Shown in pieces: positions 52,121 through 62,540 of a stretch of DNA of 64,000 bases; the first letter of the stretch is position 1, and each line of letters begins with the position of its first letter. The notes under the pieces are model-generated. The model made no database searches. It was not told where the DNA came from and worked only from the letters and a program-made list of their open reading frames with translations. The DNA lies in NCBI RefSeq assembly GCF_014356525.2, contig NC_052508.1:38970613-39034612 (forward strand), read 5' to 3'. Made by a program: the position numbers and the translations under genes. This DNA is from Nilaparvata lugens (taxonomy: Eukaryota > Arthropoda > Insecta > Hemiptera > Delphacidae).

Positions 52121-52484
52121 CGCCGCGCCTCTCAGTGCGCTTAGAAAAAAGGACTCTAAGTTTGAATGGAGTGAGGTTCACAATGAAGCTTTTCTCAAGC
52201 TGAAAAAGGCTATTGCCTGTTCTACACACGGCAGATTTTTCTAAACAATTTGTGCTTCAATTGGATGCGAGTTCATCGGTCAATGCCGCCGTACTATCAC
52301 AGGAAATAGATGGTGTACTCCAACCCATTGCTTATGCTTCAAAAAAATTGACACCAAACGAAGCTTGGTATAGTACTTATGAACTGGAATGTCTTGCTGC
52401 TCTTTTCGGAATGGAGAAGTTCAAAGTATATTTGCAACACTCTAAATTCCAAATTAACTTTCTAAATTTTCATAGCAGGCACAG
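52121..52484 (+). pseudogene. Gypsy B RNase H region
   Basis: Continues gypsy Pol with LSALRKKDSKFEWSEVHNEA, a frameshift near 52215, then FVLQLDASSSVNAAVL, IAYASKKLTPNE, YELECLAALFGMEKF. It ends abruptly after LQHSKFQ, followed by repeat R sequence. The integrase and 3' LTR are missing. Confidence 0.8.
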
Positions 52485-52735
52485 TGCAACTGGGCATATA
52501 TGTGTTATTCAATCAGGAACATAGGTGTAGTTTGTACTGTAATCTTGACTCACCTTACTTCTAAATAATTGAAAATGTTTCGATTTTGCATGGTACAGTA
52601 TGCATTTAAAACATTGTGATATAAAATAAAAAAAACACCACAATTATTGCAGATTCACAATAAAAAGTATTTGGGTACTATGAATTGATTCATTGAAGAT
52701 GTCATTCCCATCAGAAGTAGTCAAATTTATTTCAA
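52485..52735. repeat. Repeat R, copy 2, right part
   Basis: Matches 44346-44600 (AACTGGGCATAT, GATTCATTGAAGATGTCATTC) and restores the repeat interrupted at 49527. Confidence 0.8.
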
Positions 52736-53219
52736 TATAAATTTATAAGTTTATTTCAATATAAATTTATAAGTTTATTTCATTATTATTGAAACTTTCG
52801 GATTGTTTAGTGTTATTTCCGGCTCTTATCAACCCTTCGAAATTCAAAATTCATCAGTCATATCTCGAATACGTATTCTCTGAGTGTTAATCTTTGGTGA
52901 AAACAGAAATTTTAAACTTAACCTCAATTTGGACTATTTATGTGCCAAAATCAAGGAATTGAAGAAGTTTTGGGCAATTGCCTGTTTCTCTTTCCAAATA
53001 TCGTGTTTGTGACTGTTCTAATAAATAAATAAATAAATTTGATTTAAAATACATTGATAGCTAGAAGATTTTTTACTTGTAACTTATTATAAGTAATAAT
53101 AATGTTTTATCCTTGTAACCTGGGCTAAATTCTTCAGATACCACTGTTGTCTCATTTATTAAAGATATCCAACTTTGTTGAAGTTCTGACACTGTGTTAC
53201 TAGTAAATATTTGAAAAAA
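52736..53219. other. Sequence without recognised gene
   Basis: AT-rich, with a short local repeat TATTTCAATATAAATTTATAAGTT near 52735-52780 in two copies. No ORF. Confidence 0.4.
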
Positions 53220-53770
53220 CACTTACTTTTGATTGAAGTCTTGAGGAATGCATTTCACTCCTGAAGAGGAGCTTCATCAGCCTGACACCAGGGGCGCTTG
53301 CTCTTATGGGTTGGACTGTGTGGCCAAAATGTGGGAAAATATTACATTTGATTTGAAGTTAAGTTGATCATTTAATAAGTTGGATTTGTCATAGTGGAGG
53401 TGTTTGAAAATTTCGTATTGTTCTAGTGTGTTGAGTCTCTGGCTTTTTTGAAGAATGTGTAGGATTTCGATATCTGTATGTATGTTTTTGTGATTGTGTC
53501 CTGTGGCTATTAAATGTTCTGCATATGTGGATTCTGAATTTGAATTTACTGCTTTTATGTGCTCATTGTATCTTATTTTGAAGCTACGGCCGGTCTGCCC
53601 AATATAGAATTTTGGGCATGTATTACATTTTAGTTTAAAAATTCCTGTCTTTTCAAATTGTGAGCTGTCTATTTTTCATGTTTTTAGTTGGGCTTTCTGA
53701 AAATACTAAATCTTGGTTTGTTGTCCTGTTTTGATATGGAGAGGCTGAAATTTTCCTGCAACACATGGAA
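53220..53770 (-). mobile_element. Penelope-like element fragment with GIY-YIG endonuclease
   Basis: The minus strand encodes FKLKCNTCPKFYIGQTGRSF, IRYNEHIKAV, AEHLIATGHNH and an ILHILQKSQRLNTLEQYEI segment, ending ...ILATQSNP at a TAA (53314-53316). The C-x2-C-P-x-x-Y-I-G-Q-T-G-R-S-F motif is the GIY-YIG endonuclease that Penelope-like elements carry after RT. Upstream on the minus strand near 53710-53760 lies LSISKQDNKPRFSIFRKPN, the end of the RT palm of these elements, then stops. The rest of the RT is deleted. Confidence 0.8.
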
Positions 53771-54431
53771 GAAACAAAAATATTCAAAAATAAACATACA
53801 GAAAAAATCATTTATTGGAAAAGATATGTTGAAGTATGACAGTTATTATATTTAAGTATGGCGTTATTATATTTATACGTTATATATGTTGATATTTTTC
53901 ATGTGACTTTTCACCCGTATTATCAGATGGGCACGTTAAATTGTTGGTCCCGGCTGAAGTATGACAGTCGTTAGGCCCATTGACGGCTTAAATGATATAT
54001 TCAGGCGGTGGGACCTTCCCTCAAGGGACTCCCCAACTACAAAAGCCATACGAATTTACTTTTACTTTACAAGGTAAAAGGAAATGTTAGGAGGTTAGGT
54101 TTTTGCTTATAAATGCTAATATGTTGATATTTATCAAAATGTCTAATCACAGTGATTAGTATTCGTGATCACAAAAAACTATTAATGGTACCTTTGATAC
54201 CTTCTGCATGATGGGCGGGCATACGGTGCTGCTGCGTAGGGTCAACATAGTGGCAATACACATTGTTGCCATGATAGTAACTTCAATTTTCTAAATCATA
54301 GGCCTAATTATTCAACAGAGAAAATAGATTTCTTCATGGAATCATTGGATTCAATATTACATGAATTATAAATTATTAGTACTGTATTCAAAAGTTATTC
54401 AAGTAATAGAATTGTAATTGATATTGAAAGT
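53771..54431. other. Sequence without recognised gene
   Basis: Contains a GC-richer stretch 53935-54050 (GTTGGTCCCGGCTG, TTAGGCCCATTGACGGC, GTGGGACCTTCCC), probably the end of an unidentified retroposon. No ORF. Confidence 0.35.
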
Positions 54432-54850
54432 CGCCGTTACTCAAGGTTAGTTTTGAAACAGCTAGCCTATTTCTAAAAATTGAATTGAATTGTATCAAAA
54501 TAGGCTACTGCGTACCGCGCTTTATTTTTTCCTTCTCTTCCACCTAAAAAAATCGAGTCTATATCTTCAATAACAACTGAGATAACAGCGGTAGCTCCTC
54601 GGCTAGAATTTTGCCTAACTGTCTCTCATGGTTGCCAATGGTAGGCCTATTTATTCACCAAATTGCCTCTGTCGCGCCAATTGTCAATTTCGGGGCAACA
54701 TCTGTACATTTTGTTGAGCCAACTAGCCTATGTTTGGCCACTGTGCCTAGTTATCTAACACTTCACCCTAGTACACAGCCTGTATTAGGACTAATAAACT
54801 ACCAGTAGCCTTTTTTAGACACTACTACTGGCGCGGTGGTCCAGAAGAAC
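54432..54850. repeat. Dispersed repeat, reverse copy of the 524-bp insertion
   Basis: 54432-54728 is the reverse complement of 51457-51752 with a few differences; its full extent is unknown. It contains an AATAAATTTT-free, moderately GC segment (GGTAGCTCCTCGGC) and no motif-bearing ORF. Confidence 0.7.
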
Positions 54851-55974
54851 CCATAAATTTTCTTAAATAACATTTAAGAATTTTTTTCAAACATTGATGG
54901 TCATCTTAAACTTTGTAGTGTTTTAAATAGTTTTACGATAACTGGAAAGTAAATTTATCAATATTGGAAAAGTACAATTGTTAATATTTCTTGTATATTT
55001 TTGTTAATGACCAATTTTGGTAGAAAAATCTGGCGTTTTCTTAGTCTGTAGGAAATAAATTTTTAATAATATAAAAGTTGTTAAACTCAAGGTCCTCACT
55101 TAGAAACAATGAAAAATAATTAATAAGAATAATATATTCCTTGTATTCACACCAAGTGAGCGCTGCACTGTCGCTGTTTACAGGCGGAGGGTTGGTGTGT
55201 GGCTCCTTAGCATCGGGACTGAAGCGGCGGATGCTCTACTTTTTTCGCCCTATATTCAAAAAGTTAGATCTTCCATTTTTGGTTCTCTTTTTTCCAAATT
55301 TTCCATTTTTCTTCTAATTTATTTTTCTCGTTTGCTTTAATTTATAAAATTAATTGTTTTATTTATAAAAATATTTCTTGTATTTGGTAATAAATTAATT
55401 ATCATAAACCCTTGATTGCTGTCGGATAGAATTCTCAATAAAGCGTTTTCCATCAAAATCAACCCAAACTTTCACTTGAAGTATATATATTTTATTTTTT
55501 AAATTTTAATTTACGTATTATATTTTGTCAATAATTACCTACCGTATATAAAATTGATTTATTTTCTCCATATTAGAACGATGTGATACATAACTATTAT
55601 GAAATGAATATAGTTTGCTTTATGCGACTCCCCCCGCACACGGACCTGTCATCCAAGCGAGGAGCCTATTCATATGTATTTATTTTATGTAAATTTCATA
55701 GTATTTTAAATGAATAAATACATTTGATTTGATTTTGACGATATATTGCGTATTTTATTCACCTACTGGAATTTTGATTATGTAGGCTACTGCGGTATGC
55801 TAATTTCTGTTGCTGATCAAAATACACATTGATCACCACATGGAATTGTCACTTTATCATTACATAACCATATTTACAATTATATATTGTAAATAACTAT
55901 TAAAATCATATTTATATAAAATGATATCATATCATTATGTTGTTGGTTATCCATCTTTTTTCCACTATAATTAT
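54851..55974. other. Sequence without recognised gene
   Basis: AT-rich. A GC-richer patch near 55155-55245 (GTGAGCGCTGCACTGTCGC, GGCGGAGGGTTGG) and 55628-55665 may be small exons or repeat pieces but have no recognisable coding motif. Confidence 0.3.
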
Positions 55975-56271
55975 GATGAAGAAAATATTTTAATGTTGAG
56001 CCATAATGATATTACTATCGTATCTCATAAAACTTTAAAGTTGAAAAAACCTCACATTCTTTGATGTGGCGACGTCCGTTTCATGCTGGTATTGCACATT
56101 TTCAAGCCAAACAGAAACTCAGGAGTCTCTGAGTAACAATTCTGCTGCAATACCAGCACGAAACGGACGTCACCACATCAAAGAATGTGATTGGTTTTTT
56201 TTTTACTTTAAAGTTCTATGAAATACGATAGTAATATCATTATGGTTCAACATTAAAATATTTGCTTCATC
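55975..56271. repeat. 297-bp palindromic element (foldback/MITE)
   Basis: Left arm 55975-56096 and right arm 56146-56271 are inverted copies (GATGAAGAAAATATTTTAAT and its partner), separated by a 49-bp loop. The inner arms read CATCAAAGAATGTGA... and GACGTCCGTTTC. No ORF and no clear target duplication. Confidence 0.85.
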
Positions 56272-57461
56272 ACTCATATCTTCAAAAATATTATAGCATG
56301 ATTAACTGTACTTTAAGCAAGGATTTAAATAGCCACAGATCACAAACTTATTGTAGACAGACTACTTAAATTCATTTTATTGTTATAACATTACAAAAAT
56401 GCACAACACAGTCAAATACAAACAAGTAAAGTAAATAACAGCATTAGCTAAACAAATAATATCATATATTCATTAACAATTCATTCTTATTAATATGGTG
56501 AAACGTCAACAAGTAAAGCTTTTATATTTCTCTCAAAACAGACAATATCACAATTTCTTGAAACATTTGGTACCGTAACTTATTGAAGAGCCTAATTTAT
56601 AAGTCCATTTAATGTATAAGAATAATTTAACTGATTAACTCATATTGAGCCGGTTTCCGAGCTCTGGCACAGAATACAAAATATTGTATTCTGTGGCTCG
56701 GGATTTAGCTGTGTTCTAGACTTAAAACAGCTGGAGTCGGAAAATTGGCTTTCCGAAACGGGGCCTATTCATAGTCATAGTCAGGTTTAAATCAAATTTC
56801 GAAAAACTAGAAAATTGAACACAACATAAAATGAAGAGAAAAAAGTGTAAAACCCTTGTGTTGATGCATGCCTAGTATAATGAGTATGATCAGAGCTATT
56901 AACTGTAATACAAGACAGGTTTTCCGTATAAAAGATGTTCAAACGCATAAACATCAGGCAAAGTCAATTTTTTCAATTGCTTAAAAAGTGGATGCCTGGC
57001 TATGAACATGGGAAATCATCCTTACAGCTATTTTCTGCAAAATTAACAACCTCTTTAAATTATATTATAGGCTACACTAGCTGGCCAGGCGAACTTCGTA
57101 ACGCCAAATAGTTTAATGCATCTCATGACAAACTTTATCTGGATACACACCTCAGGAGGCGCGATGCGGCATTTTATTTATATAGATAATTTTGCAACTG
57201 CAACATTACTTAAATAGGATTAAAGCTCGAATTTCGAGAAAATGTGATTATCCAATTCCAAACTGTTGGCAACTGTAGATTCTATTAAATCATTCACTAT
57301 GAAGAGATAACAGTCCTCGTGTGTCTCCAGCGTTATTGTCCTGTCACCAGCTGGCTCAGATCTTTGAATCGTACACTTGAGATGCGCGTGAACACTAGCG
57401 TCAGGTGATCAATTTTCATAACGGCAAGGAAAGTTGTGTGAGTGCGCCACACCAGATCTTT
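56272..57461. other. Sequence without recognised gene
   Basis: AT-rich. 56645-56770 (CCGGTTTCCGAGCTCTGGC, TCGGAAAATTGGCTTTCCG) is probably part of an unnamed short repeat. The sequence around 57360-57460 contains the insertion site of LINE F. Confidence 0.35.
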
Positions 57462-60400
57462 TTAATAATAATAATAATAATATTTCTTTATTCAACACAG
57501 CAAATGTGAACATTATACAGTTGAATATCGTCACAAGCAGCAATACAAATACATATTACAAAATGTCAACAATTCTTAAAACTCTAGACTACACAGTATT
57601 TAGCCTACTTTTAATTATAAACTAGTCAAGACATAAAACTGTTAAATTCTTCCAAGCTATACACCGCCTTGGAAATGAGAAGAGTGTACAAATCTCTCTT
57701 GAATTTTTTAATGTCAGACAAGGTTTGCAATTCAGGGGGTAATTTATTATGTAACTTTGCTCCTAGATAGGTTGGTAGTTTCTCATAGATTTTCAATCTG
57801 TGTTGTTGTATGGCTAGTCTATTTTTCCCCCTTGTGTTGTAGTTATGTGAATCAGCCTGTGTTTTGAATGTGGAAATGTTTCTATGTGTGAAAATCAAGA
57901 GTTTATATATGTAAACTGATGGGAGTGTTAGAATTTTCAAGTCTACAAAAGCATCTCTACACGAATCATTGAAACTGAGGCCAGCCAGGTAACGTATTGC
58001 TCTTTTTTGAAGCCTGAATATTTTTTGGAAGTGTATATTAGCACAACCACCCCACAACTCTATACCATATGACACATGTGAATAAAATAAGGCAAAATAA
58101 ACCATTTTTGAGACTGATACGGGCACTAATCTCACCATATTTCTCAAAACAAACAGCCCCTTACTCACAGAATTAATTAGTTTTTCAATGTGCAAATCCC
58201 ATAAAAATTTTGAATCTATCTCTAGACCAAGTAAATTAACAGAGTCTGTATTTTCTACAGGATCACAGCCAATGTATAATTTAGGTTCTATATGATTTTG
58301 TCTGAGGCTGAAATCTATGAGTCGACTTTTCTTTGAATTTACTGAGAGGGAAATAGAATTAAAATATTGAGCTAAACTGTTAGATAGTAGGTTACATTTT
58401 TTCTCAAGTTCTTCTAAATTGCAATCGGAAAAAATTAAGGAGGTGTCATCTGCATATAATGTAAGTTTATTTTGTGGAACTGCAAGAGAAATATCATTTA
58501 TGTACAGAATAAAGAGAAGAGGTCCCAAAATAGATCCTTGAGGCACTCCTGATGTCATTTTAACTAGATCTGATGATGCAATACCATGACGATCACTATG
58601 GATGGAAACAAACTGGTAACGATCAGTTAGATACGACTCCACCAATTTATTTTCTTTACCGCATATCCCTAGACTTACTAACTTCTTCAGAAGTAGCTTG
58701 TGATTCATGCAGTCGAAAGCTTTGGAAAGATCAATCATGACACCTGTTGTGTAGTTACCGCCTTCTAGATCGTGTATCACACCTTCAAAAAATTCTATAA
58801 GAGCGGTACTAGTCGACCTATCCTTTACAAAGCCATGTTGATGTGGAGATATAAGATCATGTTCCTTCAAGTATGCTACAAGTCTTATGAGAATAATTGT
58901 TTCAAATACTTTCGAGAGAGCTGTCAATATTGATATGGGTCTATAATTGTTTATGTCAAATTTGTCACCATTCTTGAAAAGTGGAAGAACTTTTGCTATT
59001 TTTAAAAGATCCGGGAAAATTCCATATTCAAACATAGAATTAATTATGCAAACCAGTGGATAAACTATTGCTCTCCTGCAATGCTTTAAAATCTTAATAG
59101 AAACATCATCATAACCTACACTAGATTTTGACTTCAGATTTTTTATTATTTCTAATATTTCACCTTCATGGGTGGGATGTAAAACAAATTTATTTGGTGA
59201 TGTTTCTGAGTTATTATCTTCGAGTTCTTCACCTGATAACTCATGAGATCCCTTTAAGACAGCACCAGCTCTTTCAGCCACTGATGCGAAAAATGTATTG
59301 AATGTAGAAGCAATCTCTAGATGGTCAGTGATGTGTTTATTTTCAATATTGAGTGCTATGTGTACATTATTTCTATTGCAATCTTTCCCTCTAAATTGAT
59401 TTATTAGCTTCCAACTTGATTTAGATTTGTTTGTTGCATACTTTATTTTGTTGCCATAGAATTCTTTCTTTGCATCTACTACTAATCGGTCATAGTGTTT
59501 TTTGACTTTGTTTATAAGTGAAGTGTCAAAATTAGCAACTGATTGTGCCCTACATGTTGCGATTTTAAGTAGAATTCTTGTTTGTTCAATTTCTTTTGTA
59601 ATCCAGTTTTGTTTCAAGTTTTTAGTTTTTGACAATGTTTTGGTTACTAAGGGACAATGCATATTATAGAAATGAAGGAAAATATTATAAAAAATCTTAT
59701 ACTTCAAATTAGTATCTTTTACATTGACATAGCTGAAATTCCAGTCTACACCTGCCAGAGATGCCTCCAAACTGTTCATATTATCTGTACTGCAATTCCG
59801 AAAAGTAATAGTGTCATTGTGAGAGATTTTTTGTTTGTGAGAACGTTGACCCAATGACACTTCTATGGATTGAGCGGTGTGGTCGGAGAGCCATGAATGT
59901 ATTACATCTACTTTTATGTTTGTTAATGTATCACTGGTAATTATGTTATCTATTGCCGTTCTACTATGAGTTGTTATCCTGGTTGGAACCTTAATGTTAT
60001 AATTTAAACTAAATTGACTCATTATGCTGAAGAAAGCCTTACGTTGAGGGGAGTCTGACAAAAAATCAACATTGAAATCACCCACGCAAATAAATCTGAT
60101 ACCAATGTTTTCCAATAATATCTCCATGACATTGGTAAAATTTTTAAAGAACAAGTTTAAATCACCATTTGGTGGCCGGTAGACACCCAGAAGAATGTGT
60201 GTTTGCTTGTTTAAATTGAATCTACAACAGGCTAGTTCAATGCAACCCTCTATACAATATTGATTAACATTAACTTTAAAAATTTCTAATGGTTGCTGAT
60301 CAACACAATGTATTCCACTATAATATATACAAACACCTCCCATATTCTTATTTACTCTACAATAACTGTCAATAAGTCGCATACTATTCACGTTGGTACA

Positions 60401-60535
60401 ATCTATCTCGCTATCTCTTAGACCATGCTCAGTTAAAATAAGAAAATCTGGCTTCTCTGAGTCAATGAATATTTCTAACCTATCTAATTTGTTGTACAAT
60501 GATCTTATGTTTTGGTGAATAAGTTCGAGAACGGC
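57462..60535 (-). mobile_element. LINE F: nearly complete ORF2, antisense, with (TAA)n tail
   Basis: The minus strand runs from the endonuclease HQNIRSLYNKLD near 60520 to the stop at 57626, then a 3' untranslated region with AATAAAG and a (TAA)n tail ending at about 57462. Only the first endonuclease residues are missing. No internal frameshift or stop, so it is the best preserved LINE in the window. Confidence 0.85.
57626..60535 (-). CDS. LINE F ORF2 protein: endonuclease and reverse transcriptase
   Basis: About 969 open residues, no stop. The open frame extends upstream of the first possible TTG (60499) to a TAA at 60536-60538, reading LELIHQNIRSL, so 60499 is not the natural start. Endonuclease: LTEHGLRD, GDFNVDFL, WLSDHTAQSI. 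RT: YRPISILTALSKVFE, HQHGFVKDRSTSTA, MIDLSKAFDCMNH, GVPQGSILGPLLFILYIND and LYADDTSLIF (catalytic ADD intact). Post-RT: DSVNLLGLEIDSKF, YSHVSYGIELWGG, RLQKRAIRYLAG, YNTRGKNRL. In LINEs it cuts target DNA and copies the element RNA into the genome. Intact active sites suggest recent activity; expression is unknown. Confidence 0.9.
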   Translation of the reverse strand, partial: AVLELIHQNIRSLYNKLDRLEIFIDSEKPDFLILTEHGLRDSEIDCTNVNSMRLIDSYCRVNKNMGGVCIYYSGIHCVDQQPLEIFKVNVNQYCIEGCIELACCRFNLNKQTHILLGVYRPPNGDLNLFFKNFTNVMEILLENIGIRFICVGDFNVDFLSDSPQRKAFFSIMSQFSLNYNIKVPTRITTHSRTAIDNIITSDTLTNIKVDVIHSWLSDHTAQSIEVSLGQRSHKQKISHNDTITFRNCSTDNMNSLEASLAGVDWNFSYVNVKDTNLKYKIFYNIFLHFYNMHCPLVTKTLSKTKNLKQNWITKEIEQTRILLKIATCRAQSVANFDTSLINKVKKHYDRLVVDAKKEFYGNKIKYATNKSKSSWKLINQFRGKDCNRNNVHIALNIENKHITDHLEIASTFNTFFASVAERAGAVLKGSHELSGEELEDNNSETSPNKFVLHPTHEGEILEIIKNLKSKSSVGYDDVSIKILKHCRRAIVYPLVCIINSMFEYGIFPDLLKIAKVLPLFKNGDKFDINNYRPISILTALSKVFETIILIRLVAYLKEHDLISPHQHGFVKDRSTSTALIEFFEGVIHDLEGGNYTTGVMIDLSKAFDCMNHKLLLKKLVSLGICGKENKLVESYLTDRYQFVSIHSDRHGIASSDLVKMTSGVPQGSILGPLLFILYINDISLAVPQNKLTLYADDTSLIFSDCNLEELEKKCNLLSNSLAQYFNSISLSVNSKKSRLIDFSLRQNHIEPKLYIGCDPVENTDSVNLLGLEIDSKFLWDLHIEKLINSVSKGLFVLRNMVRLVPVSVSKMVYFALFYSHVSYGIELWGGCANIHFQKIFRLQKRAIRYLAGLSFNDSCRDAFVDLKILTLPSVYIYKLLIFTHRNISTFKTQADSHNYNTRGKNRLAIQQHRLKIYEKLPTYLGAKLHNKLPPELQTLSDIKKFKRDLYTLLISKAVYSLEEFNSFMS

Positions 60536-60862
60536 TTAATATCTTATACACAAAGGTAATTTGACTGTGGGTGTGATTGTGGATCCTACTCTTATTGAAA
60601 ATACTACTTTACTATGATTTCAAAAATCTGGTCCGCCATATTTTTTTTAAAGGAAGGTGATCATGCAATATATGATTTCAAGACGGAATTTCAAGAAAAA
60701 AAATTGCGAAACCGCATATCGACATCTCAAACCGTTTCAAAGATATTCACATTATTAATCAATAATATTCAAAGCAAAAAGGGAAGAAAGAGTATAGGAA
60801 CCAATCACACCCACCGTCAAATTACATTTTTTGTGTATGAGATATTAAGCCGTTCTCGGACT
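60525..60862. repeat. Short inverted-repeat element beside LINE F
   Basis: CGAGAACGGCTTAATATC at 60525 is inverted at 60845-60862, and inner sequence (ATACACAAA, AATTTGAC, GTGGGTGTGATTG) is also mirrored, giving a roughly 338-bp element. Its left edge coincides with the 5' end of LINE F. The centre resembles 42645-42790. Confidence 0.65.
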
Positions 60863-61196
60863 TTTCACACAGCCTGTATTATATACTTTACATTACAATA
60901 ATTATTTTTCCTTGATGACTCATAGGCTCAACTCACACTTACGCGATTCTACGCGATTGACATTTTTTTAAAGGTGATGGTTTCTTGATCCATTCCGAGC
61001 TGCTTTGTATAAACACACTTTTTTATGTATTTGAACACAACATGCAGTCGATTATTAAGTAAATATTATAAATTAAATTAATTATATCAAATTAAAATAT
61101 AATTAAATATATTAATTAAATTAATTATATTATTATTAAAAACTTTTACTTACTGACTGGAGTACTTTCAATCGTCTAGCGATCATTTTCAACAAT
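60863..61196. other. Sequence without recognised gene
   Basis: AT-rich flank between two inverted-repeat elements; ATTAAATTAATTATAT-type low-complexity sequence near 61070-61140. Confidence 0.4.
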
Positions 61197-62540
61197 CTTG
61201 TTAGATGATATTATTATAAATGTTTTAATTATTGAAAAATAAACACAAATAATTATAGAAAGTTTTTTGATCAGCTGTTTTAGCACACTTAAAATTTGGC
61301 CAATCTGAATGTCAACGTCAACAATGCTTGTTGTCGTTGACTTCGGAAGTTCAGGTTAAAAGTTCTATCCTACTCTGAAAATCGAATTTGAATAGTTTAT
61401 AATATATATCTTATCTGTATTCTATTCATCCGAATAAAATGATAGTATATTATTGCAGAATACTTTATTCAATTCTAGAAGCATAAACTGATACCGTTTC
61501 ATAAAGTAGGCCTATTTGTAAAAATGTTCAGCACCATGGATATTGCCCAAGTACCTAGTTCCAAAATCATTCATCAGGTCTCGTGATAAACGCAGTACTA
61601 TGAGATTAGATTCTATTATACTCTGAAAATTGAATTTGAATAGTTCATTATATGTTATTTGTATTTAATTAATCCAATAGAATGATAGGATCTTATTGCA
61701 AAATACTTTATTCAATTGTAGAAGCATAAACTTATTCTGTTTCATGAACAATTTTGTAGACACGTTCACATCAAATCAGAATCAGCTGACTTCAAGGTTA
61801 TTTTACAGCCCTAGGGCCGTAAAAATTTTACCGGCCTGGTCAGAAAACAATCACTTTCGGCATCCATATGACGCATGAAAACCAGCTCATAACATCCAAG
61901 TGGGGAGAAAAATTTTTTTCGCCCCACTTGGATGTAATGAGCTGGTTTACGTGCGTCATATGGAGGCCGAAAGTGATTGTTTTCTGGCCAGGCCGGTAAA
62001 ATTTTTACGGCCCTAGGGCTGTAAAATAACCTTGAAGTCAGCTGATTCTGATTTGATGTGAACATGTTTACAAAATAGTTTATGAAACGGAATAAGTTTA
62101 TGCTTCTAGAATTGAATAAAGTATTTTGCAATAAGATACTATCATTTTATTTGGATGAATGAAATACAAATGAGATATTATAAACTATTCAAATTCAATT
62201 TTCAGAGTATAATAGAATCTAACCTCAAACCTCCTAGTACTGCGTTTATCACGGAACATAGTGGATAAACGGAATTATTTTATGCTTCTAGAATTCAATA
62301 AAGTATTCTGCAATAATATACTATCATTCTATTTGGATGAATAAAATACAGATAAGATATATATTATTATAAACTATTCAAATAATTCGATTTTCAGAGT
62401 AGGATAGAACTTCTAACCTGAACTTCCATTGACATTCAGATTGGCCAAATTTCAAGTGTGCTAAAACAGCTGATCAAAAACTTTTCATTATTTGTGTTTA
62501 TCATTCAATAATTAAAACATTTATAATAATATCATCTTAT
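61197..62540. mobile_element. 1.3-kb foldback palindrome with internally repeated arms
   Basis: Left arm about 61197-61905, right arm about 61922-62540, around a 16-base loop (centre near 61913, ACATCCAAGTGGGG and its complement). Each arm has two related sub-blocks (for example the CTCTGAAAATTGAATTTGAATAG block at 61371 and 61619, offset about 246 bp). Mirrored short frames explain the matching ORFs found on both strands. No transposase. This resembles foldback transposons with long repeated inverted arms. Confidence 0.85.

Larger units (their letters stand above)
49528..52484 (+). mobile_element. Gypsy-type retrotransposon B, inserted in repeat R2, broken
   Basis: The insertion starts TGTAGCAGTATTCATTG and stops after RNase H, with GTGC at both edges (…TGTGC|TGTAGC and …AGTGC|AACTGGG), possibly a 4-5 bp target duplication. 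The coding part has protease-like end, RT and RNase H but no integrase, so it lacks its 3' third. The first 750 bases without ORF may include an LTR. Sense strand. It contains a further 524-bp insertion (51457-51980). Confidence 0.75.

Noticed and set aside
61696..62131. Similar proteins on both strands (start MQNTLFN)
   Set aside because: They are mirror images produced by the foldback palindrome, not two genes.
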